Shown here: piece after piece, positions 18,387 to 26,766 of the stretch
Position numbering within the stretch: the first letter of the stretch is position 1
How the letters are laid out: the number at the start of each line of letters is the position of its first letter
DNA from: Algoriphagus sp. PAP.12
GTDB lineage: Bacteria > Bacteroidota > Bacteroidia > Cytophagales > Cyclobacteriaceae
Direction: 5' to 3'
Assembly (NCBI RefSeq): GCF_026652115.1
Contig: NZ_JAPPSQ010000022.1
Coordinates: 1 to 58,527 of the forward strand
Length of the DNA stretch: 58,527 nucleotides
Program-made: the position numbers and the translations under genes
Notes under the pieces: model-generated
Database searches by the model: none
The model's input: only the letters and a program-made list of their open reading frames with translations
Told to the model about the DNA's origin: nothing

Positions 18387-19757
18387 CTAACCTAGATAAA
18401 CGGTTTTTGCATTGACAAATTCCAGAATCCCTAATCTGCTAAGCTCTCTCCCATATCCTGATTTCTTTATTCCTCCAAAAGGTAAATGTGGATTGGAGGC
18501 TACCATGGAATTGATAAATACGGCCCCTGTCTCTATCTGAGTGGCAATTTTCTCCGCTTTTTCCTGGTTTGTGCTCCAAACAGAACCTCCCAGTCCAAAT
18601 TCAGAATCATTTGCAATCTGTACAGCTTCGGTATCTGATTTTACTTTGAATACGATGGCTACAGGCCCAAAAAGCTCCTCTGAATAGGCAGGGGAATCTT
18701 TTGGAATATCTATTAAAATTGTTGGAGAAAATTTCGCAGACTCTTTTTTAGGCTTTTCTCCACCTAAAATTGCCTTGGCTCCCTTTTCTAAAGATTTTTG
18801 AACTTGAGTATATAATTCCTCCGCTAAATCAGGTCTTGCCATACAGGCGAAGTCAGATTCCATGGATAAGGGATCCCCCTCTTTCAGGCTTTTTATTTCT
18901 GTTGAAAAGATTTCTAAAAACTCTTCGAAAACATTTTCATGCACGATAAATCTTTTAGCGGCGATACAACTTTGACCAAAATTAATCATTCGTGCTTTTG
19001 CTGCAGTTTTTGCTGCGGTTGGAATATCAGCATCTTCGGTTACGATAAATGGGTCTGATCCACCCAATTCCAATAATGATTTTTTGATGTTTTTTCCAGC
19101 TTCTGAGGCAACAGATGCTCCAGCTTTCTCACTACCTGTTAAGGTTACTGCTTTGATCTCAGATTTATTGATGATTTGAGTCGTGCTTTTTGAATCAATC
19201 AAAAGAGTCTGAAAAACTCCTTTTGGAAATCCAGCTTTGATGAAAACCTCTTCAATTGCTAATGCGCATTGTGGAACGTTGGAGGCATGTTTAAGCAAAC
19301 CGGTATTTCCTGCCATTAATGTAGGTGCAGCAAATCTGAAAACTTGCCAAAATGGAAAATTCCAAGGCATAACGGCTAAAACCGCCCCGATGGGTTGGTG
19401 AAGTACTTTAGCCTTTTTTCCATCTGGTAAATCGATTAAATCTGGCTTTAAAAACGCTTCAGCATTTTCTGCATAGAACTCACACACCCACGCACATTTT
19501 TCTACTTCAGCAATTGATTCCTTAATCACTTTTCCCATTTCAAGGGAAATAATTTCGGCGTAAAAATCTTTGTTTTCCTTTAATTCCTTTGCCGCATTTT
19601 TCATCAATTTGGCCTTTTCAGAAAAAGAGACTGATTTCCAACCTTGATAAGCTTGATCACTTAATTTGAGTTTTTCGTCCAGTATTTTTTCTGAAAGGAG
19701 GTCAAATTCTTTTAAAAGTTCTCCCGTGTAGGGGTTGATCGATTTGGTTTTGTTCAT
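18387..19757 (-). CDS. NAD(P)-dependent aldehyde dehydrogenase (succinate-semialdehyde type)
   Basis: A 456-residue soluble dehydrogenase oxidising an aldehyde to its acid. Cofactor and catalytic motifs are clear: VMPWNFPFWQ (129-138), TGSEKAG (208-214), general base Glu230 in LLELGGSDP, and nucleophile Cys264 in FGQSCIAAKR. The C-terminal SGYGRELSRLG is typical. It resembles the YneI/Sad group of succinate-semialdehyde dehydrogenases, but the substrate is not fixed by the sequence. Its ATG overlaps the stop of the upstream rhodanese gene by four bases, so they form one operon. Confidence 0.9.
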   Translation of the reverse strand: MNKTKSINPYTGELLKEFDLLSEKILDEKLKLSDQAYQGWKSVSFSEKAKLMKNAAKELKENKDFYAEIISLEMGKVIKESIAEVEKCAWVCEFYAENAEAFLKPDLIDLPDGKKAKVLHQPIGAVLAVMPWNFPFWQVFRFAAPTLMAGNTGLLKHASNVPQCALAIEEVFIKAGFPKGVFQTLLIDSKSTTQIINKSEIKAVTLTGSEKAGASVASEAGKNIKKSLLELGGSDPFIVTEDADIPTAAKTAAKARMINFGQSCIAAKRFIVHENVFEEFLEIFSTEIKSLKEGDPLSMESDFACMARPDLAEELYTQVQKSLEKGAKAILGGEKPKKESAKFSPTILIDIPKDSPAYSEELFGPVAIVFKVKSDTEAVQIANDSEFGLGGSVWSTNQEKAEKIATQIETGAVFINSMVASNPHLPFGGIKKSGYGRELSRLGILEFVNAKTVYLG

Positions 19758-20155
19758 TCCTCAATAGGTTTGCCTTGTGCTTTCCAGGAGGTAATGCCTC
19801 CGTCAAGCATGATTACTTTTTTGAATCCTGCCTTCTTCATGGCGGCACCAGCTTTTCTGGTCTTATTACCAGTTCGACAGTATAATAAATAAGTCTTTGA
19901 TTTATCTAATTGTTCAATTTTTCCAAGAAAATCCTCGTCCAGGAAATCTAAATTGGTTGCTCCAACTAGATGTCCCTCTTGGACTTCTTGTGGGGTTCGC
20001 AAGTCCAAAAGAGTGTTCTTATTTTTCGAAATTAGTTTTTCAAATTTGTCTGCGGATACCACTTTTGCAGAGTCTGTGGCCGTTTGGGCTGATACAGAAA
20101 AGCTTACGCCTGCGATAAGCAGGAGTGTCCAAAATAAATGTTTCAGATTTTTCAT
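19754..20155 (-). CDS. Exported rhodanese-like domain protein
   Basis: A 133-residue single-domain rhodanese with a signal peptide (residues 1-23, ending VSAQ), so it acts in the periplasm. The domain covers about 32-130, with DLRTPQEVQEGHLVGATNLD and the active loop LLYCRTGNKTRKAG with catalytic Cys93. Exported rhodaneses move sulfane sulfur or bind thiolates; the exact role is open. It is first in an operon with the aldehyde dehydrogenase (ATGA overlap). Confidence 0.9.
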   Translation of the reverse strand: MKNLKHLFWTLLLIAGVSFSVSAQTATDSAKVVSADKFEKLISKNKNTLLDLRTPQEVQEGHLVGATNLDFLDEDFLGKIEQLDKSKTYLLYCRTGNKTRKAGAAMKKAGFKKVIMLDGGITSWKAQGKPIEE

Positions 20156-20219
20156 GATTTTGTTTTTGAAGTTAATGGATGGTCTGATATTGAATCTTAG
20201 ATTTTATAAATTGGATTCA

Positions 20220-20753
20220 ATGACATACAAAATCGCACTCATTTCTGATTCTCACAGTTACATTGATCACACAACGATCAATTATCTCCAAAATGTAGAC
20301 GAAATATGGCATGCTGGGGATATAGGTTCATTGAAAATAATGAATCAATTACCAAAGGATAAAAATATCCGGGCTGTTTTTGGAAATATTGATGATTCTG
20401 AAATTCAATCAATTTATCCCGAATGGCTGGATTTTGAGGTGGAAGGAGTGAAAGTGTTGATGACTCATATCGGAGGTAAACCCCCGAGATATGCAAAAGG
20501 AGTCAAGCAAAAAATAAAAGAATCAGGAACCCAAGTGTTTGTTTGTGGACATTCTCATATCTGCAAAGTAGAATTTGACCAAGCCTTAAAATGCCTATAT
20601 ATGAATCCAGGGGCAATCGGTCAACATGGCTTCCATCAGATGCGAACCATGCTGTTGTTTGAAATTGAATCTGGAAAAATCCAAAATCTCAGGGTGGTAG
20701 AGTTGGGAAGGCGAGGGCAATTGGAAAATAAGGGCATAAAAAAAGCGACTTGA
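20220..20753 (+). CDS. YfcE/MJ0936-type metallophosphoesterase
   Basis: A 177-residue calcineurin-fold phosphodiesterase. Metal-binding motifs in order: SDSHS (residues 8-12), HAGDIG, VFGNIDD, LMTHIGG and CGHSHICK. NPGAIGQHG near the end is typical of the family. The ATG at 20220 is chosen because it begins the fold directly (MTYKIALISDSH); in-frame ATGs further upstream would run over the divergent rhodanese promoter. The physiological substrate is unknown. Its stop codon lies inside the loop of a bidirectional terminator. Confidence 0.9.
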   Translation: MTYKIALISDSHSYIDHTTINYLQNVDEIWHAGDIGSLKIMNQLPKDKNIRAVFGNIDDSEIQSIYPEWLDFEVEGVKVLMTHIGGKPPRYAKGVKQKIKESGTQVFVCGHSHICKVEFDQALKCLYMNPGAIGQHGFHQMRTMLLFEIESGKIQNLRVVELGRRGQLENKGIKKAT

Positions 20754-20766
20754 GAGTCGCTTTTTT
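20739..20766. terminator. Bidirectional terminator
   Basis: A perfect 12-base inverted repeat AAAAAAGCGACT (20739-20750) / AGTCGCTTTTTT (20755-20766) with loop TGAG. It serves the phosphoesterase (plus) and the 48-residue protein (minus). The phosphoesterase stop codon lies in the loop. Confidence 0.9.
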
Positions 20767-20785
20767 GTTTCCAGAAATTAGGAAA

Positions 20786-20932
20786 TTATTTGTTGTCAAA
20801 AGACTTTTTCAATTCTTCCACATCCACGTTTTTGATCACTGGTTGAGCGCTCAACTGCTTGATTCTGATTACACGTGTATTCTGGCTTTGTCTTTTTCTT
20901 CTTAGTTTTCTTTTCAGAGTAGTAACTGCCAT
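20786..20932 (-). CDS. 48-residue highly basic small protein
   Basis: A short frame starting ATG at 20932 and ending TAA at 20786, with 14 Lys/Arg and only 4 acidic residues. The N-terminal half is strongly basic (LKRKLRRKRQSQNTR, residues 6-20) and the C-terminal half is milder (VDVEELKKSF). Support for a real gene: a TACCTTTG -7 box upstream, a strong terminator just past the stop, and a composition like ribosomal or nucleic-acid-binding proteins. I do not recognise the family with certainty; a Bacteroidota-specific ribosome-associated protein is one possibility. Confidence 0.75.
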   Translation of the reverse strand: MAVTTLKRKLRRKRQSQNTRVIRIKQLSAQPVIKNVDVEELKKSFDNK

Positions 20933-20972
20933 GACTGTATATGTTTAAAGATTTTTGTTTCGAAACGGAGTG

Positions 20973-20980
20973 CAAAGGTA
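20973..20980 (-). promoter_or_regulatory. -7 box of the small basic protein gene
   Basis: TACCTTTG on the minus strand matches TAnnTTTG exactly and lies about 40 bases before the ATG at 20932. No TTG is found 19-20 bases further upstream, so the -33 element is weak. Confidence 0.5.
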
Positions 20981-21099
20981 AAGAAACATTTTTTTATTGC
21001 CTATTAATCTGTGCGAATAAATTATCTCTTCTCCTTAAAATCAAGGGTATTTCTGTATTTTTTCGATAAATTTGGTCTTTAATCACCAGAAAAAGAAGC

Positions 21100-22461
21100 A
21101 TGCAGAAACCTAGTTTGCCTAAAGGAACGAGAGATTTTGGCCCTATTCAGATGGCTAGAAGGAATTTTATTCTGGATACTATCAAAAACACTTTTCGTCT
21201 ATTTGGCTACAATCAGATAGAAACTCCAGCTATGGAGAATTTAAGTACCCTGACTGGAAAATATGGAGATGAAGGGGATCAGCTCCTTTTCAAAATTTTG
21301 AATAGTGGGGATTATTTAAAGAAAGTAAGTGCAGAGGATCTGGAAAATGGATCTGCGGAGACTTTGACCAAAGTTTCGGAGAAAGGTCTTCGCTATGATT
21401 TGACTGTTCCTTTTGCTCGCTTTGTGGTGATGAATCGAAATGAATTGACTTTTCCATTTAAAAGATTCCAGATTCAGCCAGTATGGAGAGCAGATAGACC
21501 GCAGAAGGGGAGATATAGAGAGTTTTACCAGTGTGATGCAGATGTAGTAGGTACGGATAGTCTAGTCTGCGAAGCTGAAATTATCTTGATGATCCGTAGA
21601 GTTTTCAACCATTTGGGAATTCAGGATTATACAATTAAAGTCAATAATAGAAAGATTCTGACAGGGATTTCTGAAGTGATCGGTGAAGCTGGAAAAGAGG
21701 GACCACTTTGTGTTGCTATAGACAAACTCGATAAAATTGGTTGGGAGAAAGTTCAGGAAGAACTTGAGCAGAGAGGATTCCAGAGCGATTCTGTACAAAA
21801 ATTAAATCCGCTTGTTCAATACAATGAAGGTGAATCTGGAAAGTTGGGATTCCTCAAATCTTTCTTGGCTTCAAGTGAAGTTGGTTTAGAAGGAGTGAGG
21901 GAGCTTGAAGAGACATTAAATATACTTTCTCAAATGGGTGAGGATTTGGATCATGTCGAATTGGATATGGTTTTGGCCAGAGGACTTTCCTATTACACCG
22001 GGGCAATTTTCGAAGTTAAAGTCAATAATGTCTCCATAGGATCAGTAAGTGGAGGAGGTCGATATGATAACTTGACTGGAGTTTTTGGACTTCAAGGTGT
22101 TTCTGGAGTTGGGTTTTCTTTCGGCGTAGATCGATTGTATGATGTGATGGAGGAGTTGAATATTTTCCCGAGGGAAAGCATTCAAGGAACACAGCTATTG
22201 TTGACTCACTTTGATCAGAAAGGATACGGATATGCCTTATCCCTTTTGTCTCAATTGAGAGCAAATGGAATCGTAGCTGAGATCTACCCGGATCAGGCTA
22301 AAATGAAAAAGCAATTGGATTACGCCAGCAAAAATGGAGTGCCATTTGTTGGGATCTGTGGTGATCAAGAAATAGCAGACAAAACGATTGCCTTAAAAGA
22401 GCTTGAAACAGGCAACCAAGAAAGTCTTAATTTGGAAGAGCTGATCAAGAAATTGGGATAG
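21100..22461 (+). CDS. hisS: Histidyl-tRNA synthetase
   Basis: A 453-residue class II synthetase that charges tRNA-His. Motif 2 is seen in PVWRADRPQKGRYREFYQCD. The histidine-binding segment is ARGLSYYTGAIFEV, and motif 3 lies in GVSGVGFSFGVDRLYDVM. The C-terminal anticodon-binding domain runs from about residue 360 (QLLLTHFDQKGYGYALSLLS). The N-terminus MQKPSLPKGTRDFGP is the standard start. A possible -7 box TAAATTTG is at 21067-21074, without a good -33. It ends one base from the stop of the convergent 93-residue gene. Confidence 0.97.
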   Translation: MQKPSLPKGTRDFGPIQMARRNFILDTIKNTFRLFGYNQIETPAMENLSTLTGKYGDEGDQLLFKILNSGDYLKKVSAEDLENGSAETLTKVSEKGLRYDLTVPFARFVVMNRNELTFPFKRFQIQPVWRADRPQKGRYREFYQCDADVVGTDSLVCEAEIILMIRRVFNHLGIQDYTIKVNNRKILTGISEVIGEAGKEGPLCVAIDKLDKIGWEKVQEELEQRGFQSDSVQKLNPLVQYNEGESGKLGFLKSFLASSEVGLEGVRELEETLNILSQMGEDLDHVELDMVLARGLSYYTGAIFEVKVNNVSIGSVSGGGRYDNLTGVFGLQGVSGVGFSFGVDRLYDVMEELNIFPRESIQGTQLLLTHFDQKGYGYALSLLSQLRANGIVAEIYPDQAKMKKQLDYASKNGVPFVGICGDQEIADKTIALKELETGNQESLNLEELIKKLG

Positions 22462-22462
22462 T

Positions 22463-22744
22463 TTATTCCACTTTCAAGATAGAATTGATTGGAATGGTCA
22501 CTCCTCCTTTCAGGACTATGAATTCACTTGCTACAGCCCAAACAGTGGTGTAGACTTCGTAAACTTGTTCATTTGCTGATTGAAAGGTAATATGGACTTT
22601 GGAATGAAGTAAATTCCCTAATGTTTGAGATCTATGCAGGTCGGCCAACCTGGATTTTTTCTCATCGTATGATTGGAGAACTTCCTGTTTGGAAAAATTC
22701 AGAGAATTGATTTGTTCTTTTTCAATGTATTCTTTGGTCTTCAT
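22463..22744 (-). CDS. Conserved hypothetical protein, small SH3-like fold candidate
   Basis: A 93-residue protein I do not recognise. The ATG at 22744 gives MKTKEYIEKEQINSL; an earlier ATG at 22798 only adds a Ser/Thr-rich stretch. The first half is charged and helical. The second half alternates hydrophobic and polar residues as in a small beta barrel (VHITFQSANEQVYEVYTTVW, then EFIVLKGGVTIPINSILKV), recalling SH3/Sm-like modules. No signal or membrane segment. It is convergent with hisS and divergent from ybaB. Function unknown. Confidence 0.75.
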   Translation of the reverse strand: MKTKEYIEKEQINSLNFSKQEVLQSYDEKKSRLADLHRSQTLGNLLHSKVHITFQSANEQVYEVYTTVWAVASEFIVLKGGVTIPINSILKVE

Positions 22745-22882
22745 GGTTGATAGGTTTAGAGAGTATATAGACAGAGAATAGTCTGTAAAAGTTTCCATTC
22801 TTGCATGAATATTTGATGTGATTTCAATATTCAGAATAATGTTCTAAAAAGTTAATTGAAATTAAAATAAAATTCCAGATAT

Positions 22883-23218
22883 ATGTTTGATTTTATGAAC
22901 ATGATGAGCAAGGTTAAAGAGGCTCAGGCAAAAATTAAAGAGGCTCAATCCAAACTTGTTCATTTGACTGCTGAAGGAGAGTCCGGCGCGGGTTTGGTCA
23001 AAGTCACAGTGAATGGTGAGCGAAAAGTATTGACCATAGATCTAGATGAGTCATTGTTGACGCCACAGGATAAAGAAATGCTAAGTGACTTAATCGTAGC
23101 GGCAACAAATATTGCGATGGAAGCGATTGATGTGAAAATCAAAGAAGCTATGAAGTCAGCGACTGAAGGAATGTTGCCAAATATTCCCGGAATGGACTTG
23201 GGAAGCATGTTTGGATGA
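22883..23218 (+). CDS. ybaB: YbaB/EbfC family nucleoid-associated protein
   Basis: A 111-residue DNA-binding dimer of the YbaB/EbfC family, thought to bind and organise DNA. It shows the N-terminal coiled coil MMSKVKEAQAKIKEAQSKL, the central sheet GAGLVKVTVNGERKVLTIDL and the C-terminal helices with AATNIAMEAIDVKIKEAM. Its usual partners dnaX and recR are not adjacent. Its stop overlaps the start of the glycosyltransferase gene (ATGA). Confidence 0.92.
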   Translation: MFDFMNMMSKVKEAQAKIKEAQSKLVHLTAEGESGAGLVKVTVNGERKVLTIDLDESLLTPQDKEMLSDLIVAATNIAMEAIDVKIKEAMKSATEGMLPNIPGMDLGSMFG

Positions 23219-24210
23219 AAAACTGTGCTGTTGTCATCTTGAATTATAATGGGGAAGGAATGTTAAGTCAGTTTCTTCCCTCTGTTATTGAACATTCTAA
23301 GTCGGATGTTTGGGTGATAGACAATGCTAGCCAAGATGGATCAATAGCACTTTTAGAAAAAGAATTTCCCACAGTTCCTCTAATTAAACTTCAGGAAAAT
23401 TTTGGATATGCTGGAGGATATAATTGGGGGTTGGAATCGCTAAAGGGTAAATATCAATATTATATCTTGCTTAATTCCGATGTAGAAGTGCTGCCAAATT
23501 GGGATCAGGTTTTAATTTCCACCTTAGAAAGTGATGATAACCTTGCAGCCGTACAGCCTAAGATTCTCTCTTTTCAAAACTCAAGACTTTTTGATTATGC
23601 AGGAGCTGGAGGAGGATTTCTGGATGATTTTTATTATCCCTATTGCCGAGGTAGAATTTGGAATGTAATCGAGGAAGATCATGGTCAATATGATGATTTC
23701 GCTTTCGTAGATTGGGCATCTGGTGCATGTATGGCTATCAAAGCTGATCTTTTCCATCAAGCGGATGGCTTTGATGCTCATTTTTTTGCTCATATGGAAG
23801 AGATAGATCTTTGTGTAAGGCTCAGGCAAAAGGGCTATAAGATTGGCTATAATGGCCAATCAAAAGTCCATCATTTCGGAGGAGCTACGCTAGCAAGGAA
23901 TAGTCCGAGGAAACTCTTCTTGAATATTAAGAATAGCCTGAGTATGATTTATAAAGCTGAAACTTCAGGGAGGTTCTGGTGGATCTTTCTCATTAAACTC
24001 CTAACTGAATGGTTGGCTGCAATAGGATATTTTGTCAAGGGTCAAGGAAAGTATGGCTCCGCCATATTTAGAGCTTACAAGGAGTTCTGGCAGGCAAAAA
24101 GTCTCCAAAGGAGGTCTTATAAAGGAAAGGAATTTAAAAGAATTGGACCTTCTCTATGGATATATTGGGATTTTATAATCCTGAGGAAAAGGTCTTTTGA
24201 AAAGCTTTAG
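23215..24210 (+). CDS. Family 2 glycosyltransferase
   Basis: A 331-residue GT-A fold enzyme transferring a sugar from a nucleotide donor, resembling rhamnosyl-type transferases (WbbL group). Landmarks are VVILNYNG (6-13), IDNASQDGS (35-43), the donor/metal motif LLNSDVEV (85-92), WASGACMAIK, and acceptor-side HMEEIDLCVRLRQKGY (193-208). A hydrophobic stretch near 255-275 may bind the membrane. It is coupled to ybaB by a four-base overlap and ends convergently on the PspC gene, where the two stop codons overlap by four bases. Donor and acceptor are unknown. Confidence 0.92.
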   Translation: MKNCAVVILNYNGEGMLSQFLPSVIEHSKSDVWVIDNASQDGSIALLEKEFPTVPLIKLQENFGYAGGYNWGLESLKGKYQYYILLNSDVEVLPNWDQVLISTLESDDNLAAVQPKILSFQNSRLFDYAGAGGGFLDDFYYPYCRGRIWNVIEEDHGQYDDFAFVDWASGACMAIKADLFHQADGFDAHFFAHMEEIDLCVRLRQKGYKIGYNGQSKVHHFGGATLARNSPRKLFLNIKNSLSMIYKAETSGRFWWIFLIKLLTEWLAAIGYFVKGQGKYGSAIFRAYKEFWQAKSLQRRSYKGKEFKRIGPSLWIYWDFIILRKRSFEKL

Positions 24211-24425
24211 TCAAAAAGTGCAGGATTGTTCATTTTGCGAAAGTATTTTCGAACTTTCATCGTCATTGCGAGCACGACGTAAATCACCACGGGCGATCCT
24301 AATGTAATGAAAGACAAATAAATAAAGAATAAACGGATGCTGTCAATTGGGAAATTGAGTTTTTCCCCTAATCTGGAACATACGCCGAAGGCTCTTTCTT
24401 CGAAAAACAGTTTCAGTTTTTGCAT
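24207..24425 (-). CDS. PspC domain membrane protein
   Basis: A 72-residue protein with a PspC domain: RAFGVCSRLGEKLNFPIDSIRLFFIYLSF and one long hydrophobic segment (about 30-54). PspC proteins take part in envelope stress responses. This is the short form common in Bacteroidota, often a stand-alone gene. Its stop overlaps that of the convergent glycosyltransferase. Confidence 0.85.
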   Translation of the reverse strand: MQKLKLFFEERAFGVCSRLGEKLNFPIDSIRLFFIYLSFITLGSPVVIYVVLAMTMKVRKYFRKMNNPALFD

Positions 24426-24486
24426 GACAGTTGCTGGTTTAATTTCAATTAAAGTTAAAAAATCATTTCAAGAATTATAAAGCAAA

Positions 24487-26265
24487 ATGTCGGCCCTATT
24501 GTTTTTAAAAGCTAGAAAAAGTTTCATTTTGTTGATTTTTAGTTGTTTATCAATTGTTTCCTATGCCCAAGAAGCAAGATATTTAAAGGAAATTAACTTA
24601 GAACCGCAACAACTGGAATATTTCAGAGATTCAGTTCGCTTCTCGATTGAAGGGAAGATCTCAATAGAATCGGTCATGAGTCCTCGGAATCCTGAATTGA
24701 AATTGTTGCTAAAAACCACGGATAAGGTACTTGATTTAGGAGATGTTGAGCTACAGAAGAACTTGGGAGATTATTCTTTTTCTAAGGATTATGTTCTTGA
24801 ATTTGAACCTTGGATGGAGGGAGCAATTCTGGAGGCCCAATTATTTCAAGGAAAAAAAGTTTCACAAGAGCCCTTTGAATCAGTTCAATTAGCAAAAGGG
24901 GTAATTACAACACCTTTTTTAGCCAAAATTGGAAGAGTAAATCCTGATGAACCAATTCCGAATATAGGGCTTTATATTCCTGCTGGGATCGTCAACAGAG
25001 ATTTGACTAAGACTAAAGAGTTTCAAATATTTTTTAATCCAGGAGCATCCAATTATGTAGGAAGTGCGAGGAATGAAGCTATGCTTTCGGAGATCAGAGA
25101 ATTTTTGATGGAAAATCCTTCCATTTCTTCAATCAAGATTATAGGGATCCAATCGCCCGAACATGCTGAGGGGAAAAACAGCAAATTGGGAATGGATAGG
25201 GCAATGACGGTCAAAGATGAATTGATTTCCAGAAAGTTGTTCTTGAGGGATTCTATCATTGAGGTGGGGGCTAGATGGAATGATTGGTTTGACCTTCGAT
25301 TATTGATCAGGGATTATGCGGGTCTTTCTACTTCCAAAAAGGATGAGTATTATACTATTTTAATGAATGGGGATGACTACTTGTCACAAAGAAGTCAAAT
25401 GGAAAAGATTGCTGGCTTTAGTCAACTGTCGAGACAACTTTTTCCTCAATTGAGAATGGCTAAAATTGAAATCCAGGCAAAGCCAGGTTCTGGTATAGGG
25501 ATTGAGAAAATGTCAATCTTGGAAAAAGAGTTAAAAGGAAACTCCTCAAATTCTCAGTTGACTTTTCAAGATTGGGCCAGTGCTGCAGAGACTTCTCCCA
25601 GCTTGGATGACAAAACTGAGATTTATACGAAGATGACTGAAATGTTCCGGTCACCACTTCCATATAATAACCTGGCTGTTGTCAATATTCAGGAAGCACA
25701 AAGAACTCTGGACAGGGACTTAAAGGAGAATTTGTGGGCTGAAGCTGAATGGTTGCTCAACCAAGCTCTCCGACTAGAAGAGAGTGCTTACATTCTTCAT
25801 AATTTAGGACAGATATATGCATTAAAAGGTGAATACTGGACGGCATATAAATATTTATCAGACGCTTCAGTTTTGACTAGAGATCCTGATTTTTTGATGA
25901 GAAATGAAAGCTTAAGAGGAGCTTTAGACATAATAAGAGGTGATTATAAATTAGCTACATTAAGATTTGAATACCCTTTTTCGAATTCATCTGATTTTTT
26001 CAACAAAGGGCTCGCATCATTTCTTTCCAAGGATTATGCAAGTGCTTCATTAGCATTTGAAGAGTCAGTAATGCGGGATCGAGGTTTTGGTTATGGTTAT
26101 TATGGATTAGCGTTAATTGCCATTAACAGTGGACAAAATGAGGTGGCCTTGATTCAGTTGGAAAAAGCAGTAAATGCAAGTGAAGTATTGTACGAGAAGG
26201 CATTAGTTGACCCAAGCTTTGATGATATAAAATCTGACCCCAGATTTTTTGAAATTTTGAGATAA
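24487..26265 (+). CDS. Exported OmpA-like/TPR repeat protein
   Basis: A 592-residue exported protein: signal peptide ending SYAQ (about residue 28). A middle region (about 175-290) resembles the OmpA C-terminal fold: EFQIFFNPGASNYVG, SSIKIIGIQSPEHAEGKNSK, and GMDRAMTVKDELISR. The C-terminal third is TPR-like (AEAEWLLNQALRLEESAYIL, LGQIYALKGEYWTAYKYL, GLASFLSKDYASASLAFEES). The OmpA-like part may bind peptidoglycan, with the TPRs as a docking surface (inference). No lipobox. A weak hairpin GATTT/AAATC with T run follows the stop (26275-26293). Confidence 0.7.
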   Translation: MSALLFLKARKSFILLIFSCLSIVSYAQEARYLKEINLEPQQLEYFRDSVRFSIEGKISIESVMSPRNPELKLLLKTTDKVLDLGDVELQKNLGDYSFSKDYVLEFEPWMEGAILEAQLFQGKKVSQEPFESVQLAKGVITTPFLAKIGRVNPDEPIPNIGLYIPAGIVNRDLTKTKEFQIFFNPGASNYVGSARNEAMLSEIREFLMENPSISSIKIIGIQSPEHAEGKNSKLGMDRAMTVKDELISRKLFLRDSIIEVGARWNDWFDLRLLIRDYAGLSTSKKDEYYTILMNGDDYLSQRSQMEKIAGFSQLSRQLFPQLRMAKIEIQAKPGSGIGIEKMSILEKELKGNSSNSQLTFQDWASAAETSPSLDDKTEIYTKMTEMFRSPLPYNNLAVVNIQEAQRTLDRDLKENLWAEAEWLLNQALRLEESAYILHNLGQIYALKGEYWTAYKYLSDASVLTRDPDFLMRNESLRGALDIIRGDYKLATLRFEYPFSNSSDFFNKGLASFLSKDYASASLAFEESVMRDRGFGYGYYGLALIAINSGQNEVALIQLEKAVNASEVLYEKALVDPSFDDIKSDPRFFEILR

Positions 26266-26766
26266 AAATAGCCAGATTTGAGAAATCATTTTTTTAACAT
26301 TTGAGTAACAAAATTAAATTTTTTGTATTAAAAATGTCCAATATTTAAAAATACGGTCGATAGAACCGGGGACTTTTTTGAATTTTTATATTGAACGCTC
26401 TTATTTAGGGCAAATTCCCTACTGTAAGTGCTAAAAATTACCAAATAATATTTAGCTAGATAAGTTTGAATTTTGTTTTAGAATATTTAACATTGGCGAT
26501 TAAGATGTACAATAAAACCCAAAATATTGCCAATGACCTATCCTACCTAGCTACTCCCACACCCATATATTGGCATCACCCGATGCACTCAAACCTAATA
26601 GGGAATAACCCTTTTGCAGGTATTCGTACCACGGTATAACTGCTATAGAACCTAATAATTAATACCCAATCAACATTCTATAGTAAAAGTTATCTAGAAT
26701 CCGCAATCGATTGCGGAATCAATTAACAGACAAGTTTTAAGATTATTCTTGTTACCCAATCTATCT
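26266..26766 (+). promoter_or_regulatory. Long leader region upstream of the second susC
   Basis: 501 bases without a gene. Elements seen: a -7 box TAAGTTTG at 26461-26468 without a good -33; an inverted repeat CTATAGAA (26643-26650) / TTCTATAG (26676-26683); an 18-base palindrome with core CCGCAATCGATTGCGG at 26700-26717; a repeated pattern CCTAATA...AATA(A)CCC near 26594 and 26652; and TACCCAATCTA ending just before the ATG. If the -7 box is used, the 5' UTR is about 290 bases and probably structured. Confidence 0.5.
26700..26717. promoter_or_regulatory. 18-base perfect palindrome, operator-like
   Basis: The palindrome with core CCGCAATCGATTGCGG is perfect over 18 bases and lies 50 bases before the susC start. 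It could bind a dimeric regulator or form an RNA hairpin in the leader. It has no T run, so it is not an intrinsic terminator. Confidence 0.55.
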
